A DNA stretch of 64,000 nucleotides from Vibrio sp. DW001. GTDB lineage: Bacteria > Pseudomonadota > Gammaproteobacteria > Enterobacterales > Vibrionaceae. The position numbers and the translations under genes are program-made. Under the pieces are notes generated by a model, which was not told the origin of the DNA, ran no database searches, and saw nothing but the letters and a program-made list of their open reading frames with translations. Each line of letters opens with the position of its first letter. Position 1 is the stretch's first letter. Below, piece after piece: positions 1-10,352 of the stretch. The DNA lies in the NCBI RefSeq assembly GCF_029016285.1, contig NZ_CP091975.1:3100001-3164000 (forward strand), read 5' to 3'.

Positions 1-22
1 CATTATTTAACCGACATTTCGG

Positions 23-958
23 CTAATTCTCTAGCTGATGCAACCACACCCTTGCCGCTTCAGCATCTAATTTAATTTGTTGTTTCAGTGCTTCGAACGA
101 ATCGAAACGTTTTTCATCTCGAAGTTTCTTCAATAAGGCAACTTCGAGCTGCTTTCCATATAAGTTATCACTAAAATCAAATAGGTGTACTTCTAACTGT
201 TGACGAACACCATTTACAGTAGGCCGTTGACCTATATTCGCGACACCACCAAAAGGCTTATTGCCGACACCATGTACTTGTACTACATACACACCGGATA
301 CAGGTGAAACGCAACGCTTTAACGGTATGTTAGCTGTTGGAAAACCGATGGTTCTGCCTAGCTTTTGTCCGTGAGACACACGACCATTAATACTATATGC
401 TCGGCCAAGCAGCATTTCCGCCGCCGCTAAGTCATTGTCGCTAAGTGCCTTTCTAATAGCCGTACTACTGACTCTCTGTTCATGTACACAGAAACTTTGT
501 GTACTCACTACTTTAAAGCCATATTTTTTGCCCGCGTCTTGAAGCATAGAGAAATTTCCTGCTCTATCTCTACCGAAGCAAAAATCATCGCCTACAACCA
601 AAAATTTAACATCTAACCGCTTAACTAATAAGTCACGAATAAAGGACTCAGCTGACCATTCAGCGAAACGCTTGTTAAAGTTAACACACAACAATCGGTC
701 AACGTTCAATTTCTTCAGTTGAACGTATTTGTCGCGTAAACGACTGAGCCTTGCTGGCGCCTTATCTCTGGCAAAAAGCTCCATCGGCTGAGGCTCAAAA
801 GTCATGACTGTTGAGACAAGGTCCAAAAGCTTAGCTTGGTGAGCAACCTGACTTAATACTTTCGAGTGTCCTAAATGAACCCCATCAAAATTACCAATAG
901 TCAGAACGCATCCTTTATGATGCGCTTTTATATTGTGAATGCCTCGAATCAGTTCCAT
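23..958 (-). CDS. ribF: Bifunctional riboflavin kinase / FAD synthetase
   Basis: The 311-residue protein makes FMN from riboflavin and then FAD from FMN in the cytoplasm. The N-terminal adenylyltransferase domain shows TIGNFDGVHLGH (about residues 20-31), the HxGH nucleotide-binding motif. The C-terminal kinase domain begins near residue 183 and carries GRTIGFPTANI. Length and domain order match the family. It ends 22 bases from the window edge. In related bacteria it is followed by ileS, and an ATG lies at positions 3-1 on this strand, but that gene cannot be read here. It is transcribed in the same direction as murJ upstream, with a 166-base gap. Confidence 0.97.
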   Translation of the reverse strand: MELIRGIHNIKAHHKGCVLTIGNFDGVHLGHSKVLSQVAHQAKLLDLVSTVMTFEPQPMELFARDKAPARLSRLRDKYVQLKKLNVDRLLCVNFNKRFAEWSAESFIRDLLVKRLDVKFLVVGDDFCFGRDRAGNFSMLQDAGKKYGFKVVSTQSFCVHEQRVSSTAIRKALSDNDLAAAEMLLGRAYSINGRVSHGQKLGRTIGFPTANIPLKRCVSPVSGVYVVQVHGVGNKPFGGVANIGQRPTVNGVRQQLEVHLFDFSDNLYGKQLEVALLKKLRDEKRFDSFEALKQQIKLDAEAARVWLHQLEN

Positions 959-1124
959 TGGATCAATTACAAACTCAAATTTATTAATATCATTAGTGCG
1001 AAACCGACGGATTATATACCAAACATCCTTTGTCCGTAACTGCTTTTATAGCTAAGCAACGTAACACAATTCCCTTAATATCCAAGAATATTCTTAGCTG
1101 CTTGCCTTTTAAAGAAAAAAACAA

Positions 1125-2684
1125 CTATTTAACGGGTGATAATTGGCTCATACGTACACCCAATATCACTGCCGTAAGTAGGTACGTTATCCCCCCAGCC
1201 CCGATCAATGCCGCGAGTACCAACACTCGTTCCATTAATGACCAATCAAGCCATAAAGTCATATCGGGTAACTGCCAACGGAGGGCATAGACCATCACTA
1301 CTCCCGCGACAACTAAACGTAATACAAACATCATAGTTTGCTTAGAACATCTGTACACATCGGCTATGTGCAAACCACGATACAGTAACGCCATATTTAC
1401 AAATGCAGACAGAGCGGTTGCCATCGCCAAACCTACATAGCCATAAAAATAGGCAAAAATAGCATTGAAGACCATATTTGACACCATCGCAATGATGCCA
1501 TATTTCACAGGCGTTCTAGTATCTTGTCGCGAATAATACCCTGGAGCGAGTACCTTAATAAGCATGAAATTGAGCAAGCCAGATGCATAGGCAAACAGAG
1601 ACAATGAGGCTTGCTGAACATCATATACGGAAAACTCTCCACGCATAAAAAGCACCATTAACATAGGCTTAGCTAACAACATTAATCCGAGCATTGCTGG
1701 AAGGCCTAACAACACAACCATGCGAACACCCCAGTCCATCGTATTTTTAAAACCGATGCTATGAGCGTCAACATGATTTCGCGAAAGCGCAGGAAGAATA
1801 ACCGTTGCAATTGCAATACCGAACAAACCCAGAGGAAACTCTAAAAGACGATCAGAGTAATAGAGCCAACTAATAGAACCTGTCCCTAAAAAACTGGCAA
1901 TAAACGTGTCCAACAAAAGATTAATTTGACTAACAGAAACACCAAATAAAGCAGGAATCATCAAGGTGCGAATCTTAACCACACCCGGGTCACTCCAGCC
2001 CCACTGCGGTTTCACTAACATTTTCTCCTTCATCAAGAATGGAATTTGAAAAATAAATTGAACTGCTCCTCCCAAAAACACCCCAATGGCGAGACCGATT
2101 TCCGGTTGTGCTAAGTTTGGTGAGATAAATAGGGCAGAACCAATAATCATCACATTGAGAAATACAGGAGTGAAAGACGATACGGCGAACTTCCCTAAGG
2201 TATTTAATATTGCCCCTGAAAGTGCAACAAAAGTAATAAACCACAGATAGGGGAAGGTAATCTTCAACATCAAACTGGCAAGTTCAAACTTGTGTGCCGA
2301 AGGACCATCGTTAAGCCAATCAATGTACCAACCTGCGCCAAAAAGAGCGGTTACAACGCCAGAGCCTACTACGCCAAACAAAGTCACTATCGTGACTAAC
2401 ACGCCTAATGTACCCGATACCTTTGCGATCAGTTCTTGCGTTTTATCTTTATCACCAAGCGCTTGGTATTCGGTTAATACGGGAACAAATGCCTGAGAAA
2501 ATGCACCTTCAGCAAATAGACGCCTTAAAAAATTCGGAATTTTGTTGGCAAAGAAGAATACATCCGCACTTGCCCCTGCGCCTATTAGATTCGCGACAAC
2601 CACATCACGGACTAAACCCAACACACGTGAAATAAGCGTCATCGCACTGACAATTAAGCCTGACTTTAGGAGTCGCTTGCTCAC
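1125..2684 (-). CDS. murJ: Lipid II flippase MurJ
   Basis: MurJ (MviN) moves the peptidoglycan precursor lipid II across the inner membrane. The sequence is a hydrophobic multi-span protein opening with LLKSGLIVSAMTLISRVLGL and RDVVVANLIGAGASADVFF, the family's characteristic N-terminus with its conserved Arg. The start chosen is GTG at 2684, because AGAGGT sits 5-6 bases before it and the conserved sequence starts right after. This gives 519 residues. An ATG 57 bases further upstream would add a non-conserved tail. It lies divergent from rpsT and upstream of ribF, the usual gamma-proteobacterial order. Confidence 0.95.
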   Translation of the reverse strand: MSKRLLKSGLIVSAMTLISRVLGLVRDVVVANLIGAGASADVFFFANKIPNFLRRLFAEGAFSQAFVPVLTEYQALGDKDKTQELIAKVSGTLGVLVTIVTLFGVVGSGVVTALFGAGWYIDWLNDGPSAHKFELASLMLKITFPYLWFITFVALSGAILNTLGKFAVSSFTPVFLNVMIIGSALFISPNLAQPEIGLAIGVFLGGAVQFIFQIPFLMKEKMLVKPQWGWSDPGVVKIRTLMIPALFGVSVSQINLLLDTFIASFLGTGSISWLYYSDRLLEFPLGLFGIAIATVILPALSRNHVDAHSIGFKNTMDWGVRMVVLLGLPAMLGLMLLAKPMLMVLFMRGEFSVYDVQQASLSLFAYASGLLNFMLIKVLAPGYYSRQDTRTPVKYGIIAMVSNMVFNAIFAYFYGYVGLAMATALSAFVNMALLYRGLHIADVYRCSKQTMMFVLRLVVAGVVMVYALRWQLPDMTLWLDWSLMERVLVLAALIGAGGITYLLTAVILGVRMSQLSPVK

Positions 2685-2865
2685 AAACACCTCTTTTATA
2701 TAGATAATTAGGGACGTTATACACCAGATTCTCACAACCATCCATATTGGTTGGTTTATTTAATGGCATTGGCATAGAAATACTGTTAGAATCCCGCCAT
2801 CTTAACCGCGTTAACCTAACTATTCCAAAAATTGTGTGGATTAGCTGGGTTTTTGCACAAATCAT

Positions 2866-2894
2866 TTGACATATTGGCGATAAAGAGGCATATT
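2866..2894 (+). promoter_or_regulatory. Likely sigma-70 promoter of rpsT
   Basis: TTGACA at 2866-2871 and CATATT at 2889-2894 are separated by 17 bases, a near-ideal sigma-70 arrangement. It would give a leader of roughly 40 bases before rpsT. Read from sequence only; no start site is known. Confidence 0.6.
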
Positions 2895-2941
2895 CCTCCG
2901 CCTTAAATTGTCACCAAACTAAGTTTCTGGGAGTTAGACCC

Positions 2942-3202
2942 TTGGCAAACAGTAAATCTGCTAAGAAGCGCGCTATCCAAGCTGAGAAACGTCGTCAGCA
3001 TAATGCTAGTCGTCGTTCTATGATGCGCACTTACATGAAAAAAACAATCGCCGCTATTGAAGCTGGCGATAAAGAAGCTGCAACAACTGCATTAGCAGTA
3101 GTTTCACCAATTCTAGACCGTATGGCGAATAAAGGCGTTATTCATAAGAATAAAGCTGCGCGTCATAAGTCTCGTTTCGCTTCTGCAATCAAAGCGCTTT
3201 AA
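2942..3202 (+). CDS. rpsT: 30S ribosomal protein S20
   Basis: S20 is a small basic protein that binds 16S rRNA early in 30S assembly. The 86-residue product begins [10 protein letters not shown] after the initiator and is rich in Lys and Arg, as expected. The start codon is TTG at 2942, preceded by TGGGAG with an 8-base spacer. No in-frame ATG exists at the conserved N-terminus. E. coli rpsT also uses a UUG start and S20 represses its own translation there, so the same weak-start feedback is likely here. A strong terminator follows at 3238-3267. Confidence 0.97.
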   Translation: MANSKSAKKRAIQAEKRRQHNASRRSMMRTYMKKTIAAIEAGDKEAATTALAVVSPILDRMANKGVIHKNKAARHKSRFASAIKAL

Positions 3203-3237
3203 TTAACCCTAGGGTTTTTAAAGATTTGATTTAAGAT

Positions 3238-3267
3238 AAAAAAAACCGGCGATTGCCGGTTTTTTTA
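3238..3267 (+). terminator. Rho-independent terminator after rpsT
   Basis: AAAAACCGGC and GCCGGTTTTTT form a stem with a GATT loop, followed by a T run. The A run on the other side means it could also stop hlyU transcripts from the minus strand. Confidence 0.9.
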
Positions 3268-3292
3268 TATCTGTAATTTGAGAATTATAAGC

Positions 3293-3589
3293 TCAAGATC
3301 CGCAATACAAAGAATGAAGCAAGCGAATCATCTCTTTTACTTCGCGACTATATAGCGAATAGTATACTGTCTGTGCTTCTTTTCTTGTCGAAACAAGCCC
3401 ATCCCGTCTTAACCATGCTAAGTGTTGAGACAAAGCAGATTGACTGAGGCTTAGTTTTGTACACAGTTCACCTACAGATAATTCCTGATCATGCAATATA
3501 CAAAGGATTTGTAACCTTCTTTCGTTCGCCATCGCTTTCAATAAAGCAACGGCTTGAGCAGAATTTTTTTCCATATCCTGTAGGTTCAT
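3293..3589 (-). CDS. hlyU: ArsR-family regulator HlyU
   Basis: A 98-residue winged-helix protein of the ArsR/SmtB family that closely resembles HlyU of Vibrio, the activator or anti-silencer of haemolysin and RTX toxin genes. The recognition helix region reads LSLSQSALSQHLAWLRRDGL (about residues 46-65), followed by the wing RKEAQTVYYSLY. Metal-binding Cys pairs of classical ArsR proteins are absent. Two widely spaced Cys (30 and 96) correspond to the redox-sensitive pair described for HlyU-type proteins; Cys43 is extra. No toxin gene is nearby. Its position beside nhaR and nptA is the usual vibrio arrangement. Confidence 0.9.
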   Translation of the reverse strand: MNLQDMEKNSAQAVALLKAMANERRLQILCILHDQELSVGELCTKLSLSQSALSQHLAWLRRDGLVSTRKEAQTVYYSLYSREVKEMIRLLHSLYCGS

Positions 3590-3738
3590 TTCGCAATCTC
3601 CATCAAACTTAAACTAGCTAGGAATGTCATTGGTTAACTCGTCTATTCTTGTAATGTCACTGTTTTTTTCCAATAATAGCGATACAAACTACCGCTATAT
3701 GACGCTTTCGGCAAGTATCTACACAAGAAAACGCTAAT

Positions 3739-4629
3739 TTAGTCAAACAAATTACTAAAATCTGCATCACAAACATTCTTTACCGCAGGGTGTTGAATCA
3801 TTCTTTCTGCAAATATTACGTAATACTCTTCTTTGAGGTCGTGCACGTTTGCAATTAATTGGAGTGGTGACTCTTCAAGTATTTCAGAAAGATAAAGGTT
3901 TGGTGCGAGAAAAATGACATCTTTATGAGACTGAGCAAAGGCTTTCATCAATGCTACATCATCAAACTCACCTAAAATATTTGCCCTAATACCCTGCTGA
4001 TCAAACCATTGAGACACCTTTCGTCCCATTGACGTACGACTGCCTGGTACCAGAATTTTTCTCTCTTCTAAAACAGCTGGAAAATCGATATCGTCAATTC
4101 TGCCATAACAAAAAAAACTCAACGAACACTCACCCAATTTTTTACTGTAAAGGCCGGGACTTTGAGTTGAATCAACTGGGCAGTCTGAAAGAATCATATC
4201 CAATTTATGTTGTGACAATTGTTCGAGTAAAAGCTCATGGGTTGACTCAAAACAACGCAGATGAATACTGTTATCTTCGGGGATTGTTGTCATGAGAACT
4301 TTACTCACTAGACGCTTGGAAAGGGCATCCGCTACACCAACATCAAACAATACATTTGATCGTTGACTGTAGTTTACAATATCGAGCATCTCATAGCTTA
4401 GTCCAAACATTCTGTCAGAATACTTATATATTAACTGACCAAGTTCTGTTGGTTGAACATTTCGACCATTTCGCTTTGTGAGCTTTCCACCTACCCTATC
4501 TTCGAGTGCTTTTATCTGCCCTGTGACCGTTTGAGGGGTCAAAAACAAAGCATCAGCGGCTTTAGATACAGAACCTTGCTTGCACACCATCCAAAAATAG
4601 TAGAGATGGTTATAATTCAAATGTGACAT
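3739..4629 (-). CDS. nhaR: LysR-family transcriptional activator NhaR
   Basis: A 296-residue LysR-type regulator. The N-terminal helix-turn-helix (residues 1-62: [20 protein letters not shown] then [14 protein letters not shown]) is characteristic of NhaR, which senses Na+ and activates nhaA in E. coli. The remainder is the effector-binding domain. No antiporter gene adjoins it here. The nearest neighbour is the divergent Na+-dependent phosphate transporter gene nptA, which could share the 374-base control region. That regulatory link is inference. Confidence 0.9.
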   Translation of the reverse strand: MSHLNYNHLYYFWMVCKQGSVSKAADALFLTPQTVTGQIKALEDRVGGKLTKRNGRNVQPTELGQLIYKYSDRMFGLSYEMLDIVNYSQRSNVLFDVGVADALSKRLVSKVLMTTIPEDNSIHLRCFESTHELLLEQLSQHKLDMILSDCPVDSTQSPGLYSKKLGECSLSFFCYGRIDDIDFPAVLEERKILVPGSRTSMGRKVSQWFDQQGIRANILGEFDDVALMKAFAQSHKDVIFLAPNLYLSEILEESPLQLIANVHDLKEEYYVIFAERMIQHPAVKNVCDADFSNLFD

Positions 4630-5003
4630 GGTAAATTCCAGAATTCTTTTGACCTAGCTTACTTGATACGCTGTGTTAAACCTAATTTTCGTTATATCCG
4701 AACTAAATCCTGATAATGACTGGTTTTTCCGAAGTTTTATATATCGAAGATGACAGTAAATTTGGTGCGATGTGCACTTTTTTGTCAATTTGTAGGTTAA
4801 CCTTACAAGAAAACATTAAGGTTAAAACATTTTATCTATTAATTTTCATATAGATAGAGATTTTTTCAGACCATACACCCCCCCCTAAAACGACACTAAA
4901 CTAAATCATCAATTTTATAAAAGTGTAATATTATTGAAATATTCATTCTCTACTATTCCGATCAGATAAGTAAACTGACTTAAATATGGTCCTGGAGAAA
5001 AAA
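4630..5003 (+). other. nhaR-nptA divergent intergenic region
   Basis: 374 bases without a gene. It is AT-rich and holds the promoters of both divergent genes, but I cannot fix a convincing -35/-10 pair. A run of eight C lies at 4878-4885. I looked for a tandem PhoB box and did not find one. Confidence 0.5.
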
Positions 5004-6152
5004 ATGAACCAAGCGACAACGAGCGCTACACCGCGACAAAGCTCTATTAAGAATTTGATGCGTTGGGCGAACTTGGTATTCATGCTTTATTTACTTCTGC
5101 TTGCTGTTTCAATGGTAGGTGGTGGCTTCAAACTTGCTACTGGCGAGCAAGCTAAGACACTCTTTGAATTCGCTTCTCACCCCGTAGCTGGTCTAATGAT
5201 AGGTTTAGTCGCAACGGCTCTCATCCAATCATCTAGTACTGTCACGTCTATCATTGTGGGTTTGGTAGCAGGTGGTTTACCTGTTGAAACCGCTATTCCA
5301 ATGATCATGGGTGCCAATATAGGGACCACTGTAACCAATACCTTAGTCAGCCTAGGACATATGCGTTGCAAAGTTGAATTTAAACGTGCCTTTGCCAGTG
5401 CCACTGTTCACGATTTCTTTAATTTGCTTGCGGTGCTGATATTCCTACCAATCGAAATGATGTTTGGTATGTTAGAAAAAATATCCCATTGGTTAATTTC
5501 TCCTATGCTTGCCACTGGCGATATGAGTATAAAAGGATTTAACTTTGTTAAACCTATCACTAAACCTGTCATATCAGCGCTCAAAGAGCCTCTAGGTGCA
5601 TTTAGTGACAGTATTGCTGGTATCATTCTTATTGCCCTAGGTATCACCACCGTTTTCCTAGCGATCACTGTGATGGGCAAATTAATGAAGAAACTGATGG
5701 TTGGTCGTGCAAAAGACATTCTTCAAAGCGCGATAGGTAAAGGTCCAATACACGGTATCGTATCAGGTTCCATTGTTACCGTTTTGGTGCAGTCTTCGTC
5801 TACGACAACAAGCTTGATGGTGCCACTCGTAGGTACAGGCGTACTCAAAGTAAGAGATATCTACCCATTCACCTTAGGTGCTAACATAGGTACTTGTATC
5901 ACGGCTTTACTTGCTGCAACTGCTGTAACGGGGGAATATGCCGTATTTGCGTTACAAATTGCACTGGTTCATTTAACCTTTAATATCCTCGCAACTGTAT
6001 TTATATTTGGTATTCCATTCTTACGTGAATTACCACTTAAAGGCGCAGATATTATTTCAGATATGGCAATGAAAAATAAATCCGTCGTCGCTATCTATTT
6101 AATTGCTGTATTCATTGTAATGCCAGGTGCCATTCTCGCTTTAACGACTTAA
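5004..6152 (+). CDS. nptA: Na+/phosphate symporter NptA
   Basis: An inner-membrane protein of the Na+/Pi cotransporter (SLC34-like) family, importing inorganic phosphate with sodium. Two inverted halves each carry the signature QSSS (near residues 75 and 263: QSSSTVTS and QSSSTTTS), along with paired GANIGT motifs. About eight or more hydrophobic segments are visible. The start used is ATG at 5004, because CTGGAG lies 6 bases upstream; an earlier ATG at 4986 lacks a ribosome site. This gives 382 residues. A terminator follows at 6267. Confidence 0.93.
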   Translation: MNQATTSATPRQSSIKNLMRWANLVFMLYLLLLAVSMVGGGFKLATGEQAKTLFEFASHPVAGLMIGLVATALIQSSSTVTSIIVGLVAGGLPVETAIPMIMGANIGTTVTNTLVSLGHMRCKVEFKRAFASATVHDFFNLLAVLIFLPIEMMFGMLEKISHWLISPMLATGDMSIKGFNFVKPITKPVISALKEPLGAFSDSIAGIILIALGITTVFLAITVMGKLMKKLMVGRAKDILQSAIGKGPIHGIVSGSIVTVLVQSSSTTTSLMVPLVGTGVLKVRDIYPFTLGANIGTCITALLAATAVTGEYAVFALQIALVHLTFNILATVFIFGIPFLRELPLKGADIISDMAMKNKSVVAIYLIAVFIVMPGAILALTT

Positions 6153-6266
6153 TGTGATCTTAAGCTGACTTAAATTAGCGAACTCTAAAACGTAGAACGA
6201 ACAGCAAGCTAAGTAAGTTCATGTTCCGTCAGTTTTCCAGATTGATATAAAGGTTCGCAGAAGTAA

Positions 6267-6302
6267 AAAATCCCCAGCCATCTTGGATGCTGGGGATTTT
6301 TA
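6267..6302. terminator. Bidirectional terminator between nptA and thyA
   Basis: A perfect 13-base stem (AAAAATCCCCAGC / GCTGGGGATTTTT) with a 10-base loop. It serves nptA on the plus strand and thyA on the minus strand. Confidence 0.92.
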
Positions 6303-6326
6303 ATTAATGTCTTCATAGGGTCGAGA

Positions 6327-7178
6327 CTATACCGAAAACGGGTACTTAATCGCATCATGACTTTCGTAGCCAATCACTTCAAAATCATCTAATGTGACCC
6401 AAGTCTCCAAGTCTTCTAGAGATTGAATCTTAGGGTTTATTTTCAGTTGTGGTGCAACAAGAGGCTCCCTTTTTAATTGAACGTCTCTCATCAGTTCTAA
6501 TTGATCTTCATAGATATGACCATTAACTATCTTATGATAGGCCAATCCCGCTTTTTTACCGGTAATCTGAGCCATAATAGCCAAAAATACATGTACCTGA
6601 ACCATATTGAAATTAAGCCCCAATGGCACATCACATGAGCGTTGAGTGCTATTCAAATACAAGGTATCACCTAGCAATGAAAAGTGATGACTGTACATAC
6701 AAGGCCTTAAACAACCCATGTGAAATTCACCAGGATTATAAAAATTTAAGATTTCGCCTCGATCATCATTACCGTTCGTTAAATCATCAACAATTTTTTT
6801 TAGTTGATCGACAAAACCACCGTCTGGTTTAGCCCACCTACGCCCTTGAACACCATATACTCTGCCCATATCATCGTCACCTTTACGATATGGGTTCTGC
6901 AGCCAAGCCTCATTTAAGTTTGCATTCGCATCCCAAGTTTTGGCGCCCAAATGACGAAAATCTTCCGCATTATCATAGCCTCGAATATAACCAAGTAGCT
7001 CTGCAACAGCGGCTTTCCAAAAACTCTTTCGAGTTGTCACAAGGGGAAGTTGGTTATTACCTACATCATAGGTTAAATCCGCATTAATAACCGTCAGGCA
7101 ACGCTTACCTGTTCGACTATTTTCAATCCAAACCCCTTCGTCAACAATACGTTGGCACAAATCTAAATACTGCTTCAC
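6327..7178 (-). CDS. thyA: Thymidylate synthase
   Basis: Converts dUMP to dTMP using methylene-tetrahydrofolate. The 283-residue protein shows the active-site LRPCMY (Cys160), the dUMP-binding [13 protein letters not shown] stretch (179-191) and the C-terminal [10 protein letters not shown]. The start is GTG at 7178, placed directly after the lgt stop codon (TAA then GTG with no gap), so translation is probably coupled to lgt. The lgt-thyA pair is the standard enterobacterial and vibrio order. Confidence 0.97.
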   Translation of the reverse strand: MKQYLDLCQRIVDEGVWIENSRTGKRCLTVINADLTYDVGNNQLPLVTTRKSFWKAAVAELLGYIRGYDNAEDFRHLGAKTWDANANLNEAWLQNPYRKGDDDMGRVYGVQGRRWAKPDGGFVDQLKKIVDDLTNGNDDRGEILNFYNPGEFHMGCLRPCMYSHHFSLLGDTLYLNSTQRSCDVPLGLNFNMVQVHVFLAIMAQITGKKAGLAYHKIVNGHIYEDQLELMRDVQLKREPLVAPQLKINPKIQSLEDLETWVTLDDFEVIGYESHDAIKYPFSV

Positions 7179-7994
7179 TTATTTACCTTTAACCGTTTGT
7201 ATACGACTATCTGTTTTGTACGCCCAAATCATCATCAAAATACCAATTATAATCATTGGAGAAGAGAGTATTTGTCCCATAGACACAAAATTACCAAATA
7301 ACCCTAAATGCTCATCGGGTTCTCGGAAATACTCGACAATAAAGCGAAACGAACCATAACCAATTAAGAATAACCCCGATACCGCTCCGGCTGGTCGAGA
7401 TTTTCGAATAAATACATTCAATATTACAAAGAGTACAACACCTTCTAGAAAGGCTTCATAAAGCTGCGACGGGTGTCTTGGTAAATAACCACCGCTAGGA
7501 AAAAGAACCCCCCAAGAAACATCAGTAACACGCCCCCAGAGTTCATCATTCATAAAGTTACCGAGTCGACCCAACCCCAAGCCAAAAGGAACCAGCGGAG
7601 CGACAAAGTCTGCAATACTGAAAAATGTACGACGGTTCCGATATCCATACCATCCCATTGCGGATATAACACCAATCAATCCACCATGGAATGACATACC
7701 ACCTGTCCAGACTTTAAATAAATACAGTGGGTCATCCAAAAACAGATCAAAATGATAAAACAACACGTAGCCGATTCTACCTCCTACCACTACACCTAAA
7801 AAACCGGCAAATAGTAAGTCCGAAACCTGTTCTCTTGTCCATCCGCTATTGGGTTGATCCGCTCTTCTATTTGCCAACCAAATAGCGAACATAAACCCAA
7901 ATAAATACATCAATCCATACCAACGAACCGAAACAGGTCCAAGAGACACGAGGATAGGATCAATCTGTGGAAACTCAATAAAGCCTTGAGCCAT
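7179..7994 (-). CDS. lgt: Prolipoprotein diacylglyceryl transferase
   Basis: Inner-membrane enzyme that adds diacylglycerol to the lipobox cysteine of prelipoproteins. The 271 residues contain seven or so membrane segments, the SFHGGL motif and the Lgt signature [13 protein letters not shown]. It lies downstream of ptsP by 106 bases and abuts thyA. A likely client in this window is the M16 peptidase lipoprotein at 59969-62821. Confidence 0.96.
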   Translation of the reverse strand: MAQGFIEFPQIDPILVSLGPVSVRWYGLMYLFGFMFAIWLANRRADQPNSGWTREQVSDLLFAGFLGVVVGGRIGYVLFYHFDLFLDDPLYLFKVWTGGMSFHGGLIGVISAMGWYGYRNRRTFFSIADFVAPLVPFGLGLGRLGNFMNDELWGRVTDVSWGVLFPSGGYLPRHPSQLYEAFLEGVVLFVILNVFIRKSRPAGAVSGLFLIGYGSFRFIVEYFREPDEHLGLFGNFVSMGQILSSPMIIIGILMMIWAYKTDSRIQTVKGK

Positions 7995-8100
7995 AATAAT
8001 TTACTTCCTTAATTGCATAGCTGGCTATGCGGATAACAACATTTTACCCGCAACATCACGCAAAAATACAGCAAAGACACCCTTAAGACCAAAAGAACGT

Positions 8101-10350
8101 TTATTGCTTTCCTGCGCGAGTAAAACCTGCGAGATTCTTGTTTTCTAAATATTTCAACATCATAGTATATGTATCTTTGCTATAGCGCTTAGTCAAAGCT
8201 TTGTCAGAAAATGATTTTAATTCTGCTGCGCTTGTTTGTCTCAATAGATATTTTACCCGGGCCACATTTGAAGTATTCATGCTTAACGAACGATATCCTA
8301 AACCAACAAGCAACAATGCACCAACAGGATCGCCAGCCAACTCACCGCATAAGCTCACCGGGATATTGTATTGATTACACGTATCAAGTATTTGCTTCAA
8401 TGCCATGATAACGGCGGGGTGGATAGATTCATAAATATCAGAAACGCGAGAGTTATTACGATCTACCGCCAGCAAATATTGAGTAAGATCATTACTCCCT
8501 ACAGAAACAAAATCAACTTTATCCGCAACCATCGGCAGTAAATAGATCATAGATGGAACTTCAACCATGATACCTATCTCAGGTTTAGCGACTTTGGGCT
8601 CAAATTGCTTAACTTCAGTAAACGCCTGATCGATAAGTTTTAACGCTTCGTCTAACTCCTGGCAGCTAGACACCATGGGTAATAATATACGTAAATTATC
8701 CAAACTAATGCTCGCCCGCAACATTGCCCTTAACTGAATAATAAATATATCTGGGTGATCTAACGTAAAACGTATGCCCCTCCAACCAAGAAATGGATTA
8801 TCTTCTTCTATAGGAAGGTATGGCAGTGGCTTATCTCCGCCAATATCCAAAGTTCGCATTACCACCTTTTTGTTGATATACGCCTTTAGGACACATCTAT
8901 ATTGTTGAGCCTGCTCATCCTCTGAAGGGAATCGATGCTGTAATAAAAATTGAATTTCTGTCCTGTAAAGACCGACACCATCAACACCTTTATTAATGGC
9001 TATATTTGTATCGGCACTCAGACCTGCATTTAACAATACTTCAATCTTTGTTCCATCATTAGTGCAGGCATCTTGACTAAGTTCTCCCTCAACCATTTGA
9101 GAAAGCTCAAATTCTTCACCTTGTAATGACCGGTATTCTTGTAATAACTGATCGTTGGGCTCAACCAAGATCTTACCGCTGTACCCATCAACAACACCCA
9201 TACGACCATGGATAGCTTCTGGTGATAAATTAGCACCCATTATGGCAGGGACACCTAATGCTCGAGACAGAATAGCAGCGTGCGAATTAGCGGCACCTTC
9301 TAATGAAATAACCGCTAACAATTGTTCCTTAGGCACGCCTGCCAATATTGATGCTGTAAGCTCTCTAACAACTAGAATAACGGGCTTTTTTAGAACGATT
9401 TGACCAGATTCAGAATTGTGTAGAAAATAAAGCAACCTTTGCCCTAGCTCTTTAATATCCTGAGCTCTTTCGCGCATATACACATCACTCATTTGAGCAA
9501 ATCGATGTGAATAAGTCTCCACGACTTGTCTCAACGCCCAATCAGCTCTATCACCTTTGTTTATCTGCGCTTTAAGGTCTGCACGCAACATTGGGTCATT
9601 TAACAAGTGAGTGAATAAGTCAAAAATCGCCAATGCATCTTTATTTAACTCGCCATCGAATTTTTTGCGCATTCGCCGAAAATCGGTAATTGCATTCTCG
9701 ATCGCCAACATTAACCATTCATGTTCTTGTTCGGTATTTACAGCAGAAGCGGGTAAAACGTTTGAGAGTTCAGGTTGGGTATTGTCCCACCAGAATGGAC
9801 CTACAGCGACACCTGGAGAAGCCGCAATACCAGAGATGCTTATTGTCTTTTGTTCCGCAAGCAACCAATGGCCCTTCGTTTGGGCATGAGCAACGATAAC
9901 TGCTACCTGTGCGGCAAGTGTCATCAAAAATGACTCTTCGATTTCACTAAACAATCGAGGCGATTTTTGCTGAATGACTAAAACGCCTAAGACTTGTTTT
10001 CGGTGAATGATTGGCGTACCAAGAAATGAATGGTAAACCTGCTCACCTAATTGAGGAAAAAATTTATAATTTGGATGTTTTGAGGCTTCCGCTAGATTTA
10101 GCGGTTCGGCACTGCGACGCACCAGTCCCACAAGTGCCTCAGAGTAATCTATATGAATAGAATGACCTTGCAATTGCAGACCTTGAGTTGCCATTAACTC
10201 AAGCCGCTGCTGCTGATCATTAGCCAAATAAACAGTACAGCAGTCTGTTTGCATCGCAATACACGTTTCTTTAACCAAAAGGTTCAAAGCTTGATGAACA
10301 TCATCAAGCCTTATAACCTTTTCAACTATATCCCTCAGCTGAGTTAGCAT
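8101..10350 (-). CDS. ptsP: Nitrogen-PTS enzyme I (EI-Ntr)
   Basis: First phosphotransferase of the regulatory nitrogen PTS, passing phosphate from PEP to NPr (PtsO). The order is an N-terminal GAF domain (about 1-160), the phospho-His swivelling domain with GAANSHAAILSRALGVPAIM (active His near residue 357), then the PEP-binding TIM barrel with TEIQFLLQHRFPSEDEQ, MRTLDIGGDK and the SVGSNDLTQYLLAVDRN signature. The 749-residue length is that of the family. The rppH stop codon is two bases before its ATG, and AGAGGA at the end of rppH serves as its ribosome site, so the two genes form an operon. Confidence 0.96.
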   Translation of the reverse strand: MLTQLRDIVEKVIRLDDVHQALNLLVKETCIAMQTDCCTVYLANDQQQRLELMATQGLQLQGHSIHIDYSEALVGLVRRSAEPLNLAEASKHPNYKFFPQLGEQVYHSFLGTPIIHRKQVLGVLVIQQKSPRLFSEIEESFLMTLAAQVAVIVAHAQTKGHWLLAEQKTISISGIAASPGVAVGPFWWDNTQPELSNVLPASAVNTEQEHEWLMLAIENAITDFRRMRKKFDGELNKDALAIFDLFTHLLNDPMLRADLKAQINKGDRADWALRQVVETYSHRFAQMSDVYMRERAQDIKELGQRLLYFLHNSESGQIVLKKPVILVVRELTASILAGVPKEQLLAVISLEGAANSHAAILSRALGVPAIMGANLSPEAIHGRMGVVDGYSGKILVEPNDQLLQEYRSLQGEEFELSQMVEGELSQDACTNDGTKIEVLLNAGLSADTNIAINKGVDGVGLYRTEIQFLLQHRFPSEDEQAQQYRCVLKAYINKKVVMRTLDIGGDKPLPYLPIEEDNPFLGWRGIRFTLDHPDIFIIQLRAMLRASISLDNLRILLPMVSSCQELDEALKLIDQAFTEVKQFEPKVAKPEIGIMVEVPSMIYLLPMVADKVDFVSVGSNDLTQYLLAVDRNNSRVSDIYESIHPAVIMALKQILDTCNQYNIPVSLCGELAGDPVGALLLVGLGYRSLSMNTSNVARVKYLLRQTSAAELKSFSDKALTKRYSKDTYTMMLKYLENKNLAGFTRAGKQ

Positions 10351-10352
10351 TG

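Noticed and set aside
1..3. ATG on the minus strand at the window edge, possible ileS start
   Set aside because: ribF-ileS order is common, but no coding sequence is available to confirm it and no clear ribosome site precedes it.
1030..1290. 86-codon plus-strand frame near the murJ 3' end
   Set aside because: Overlaps the end of murJ in antisense and has no ribosome site or recognisable content.
4630..5003. PhoB box upstream of nptA
   Set aside because: Only isolated fragments resembling a half-site (GATGACAG) were seen, not the tandem CTGTCAT repeats.
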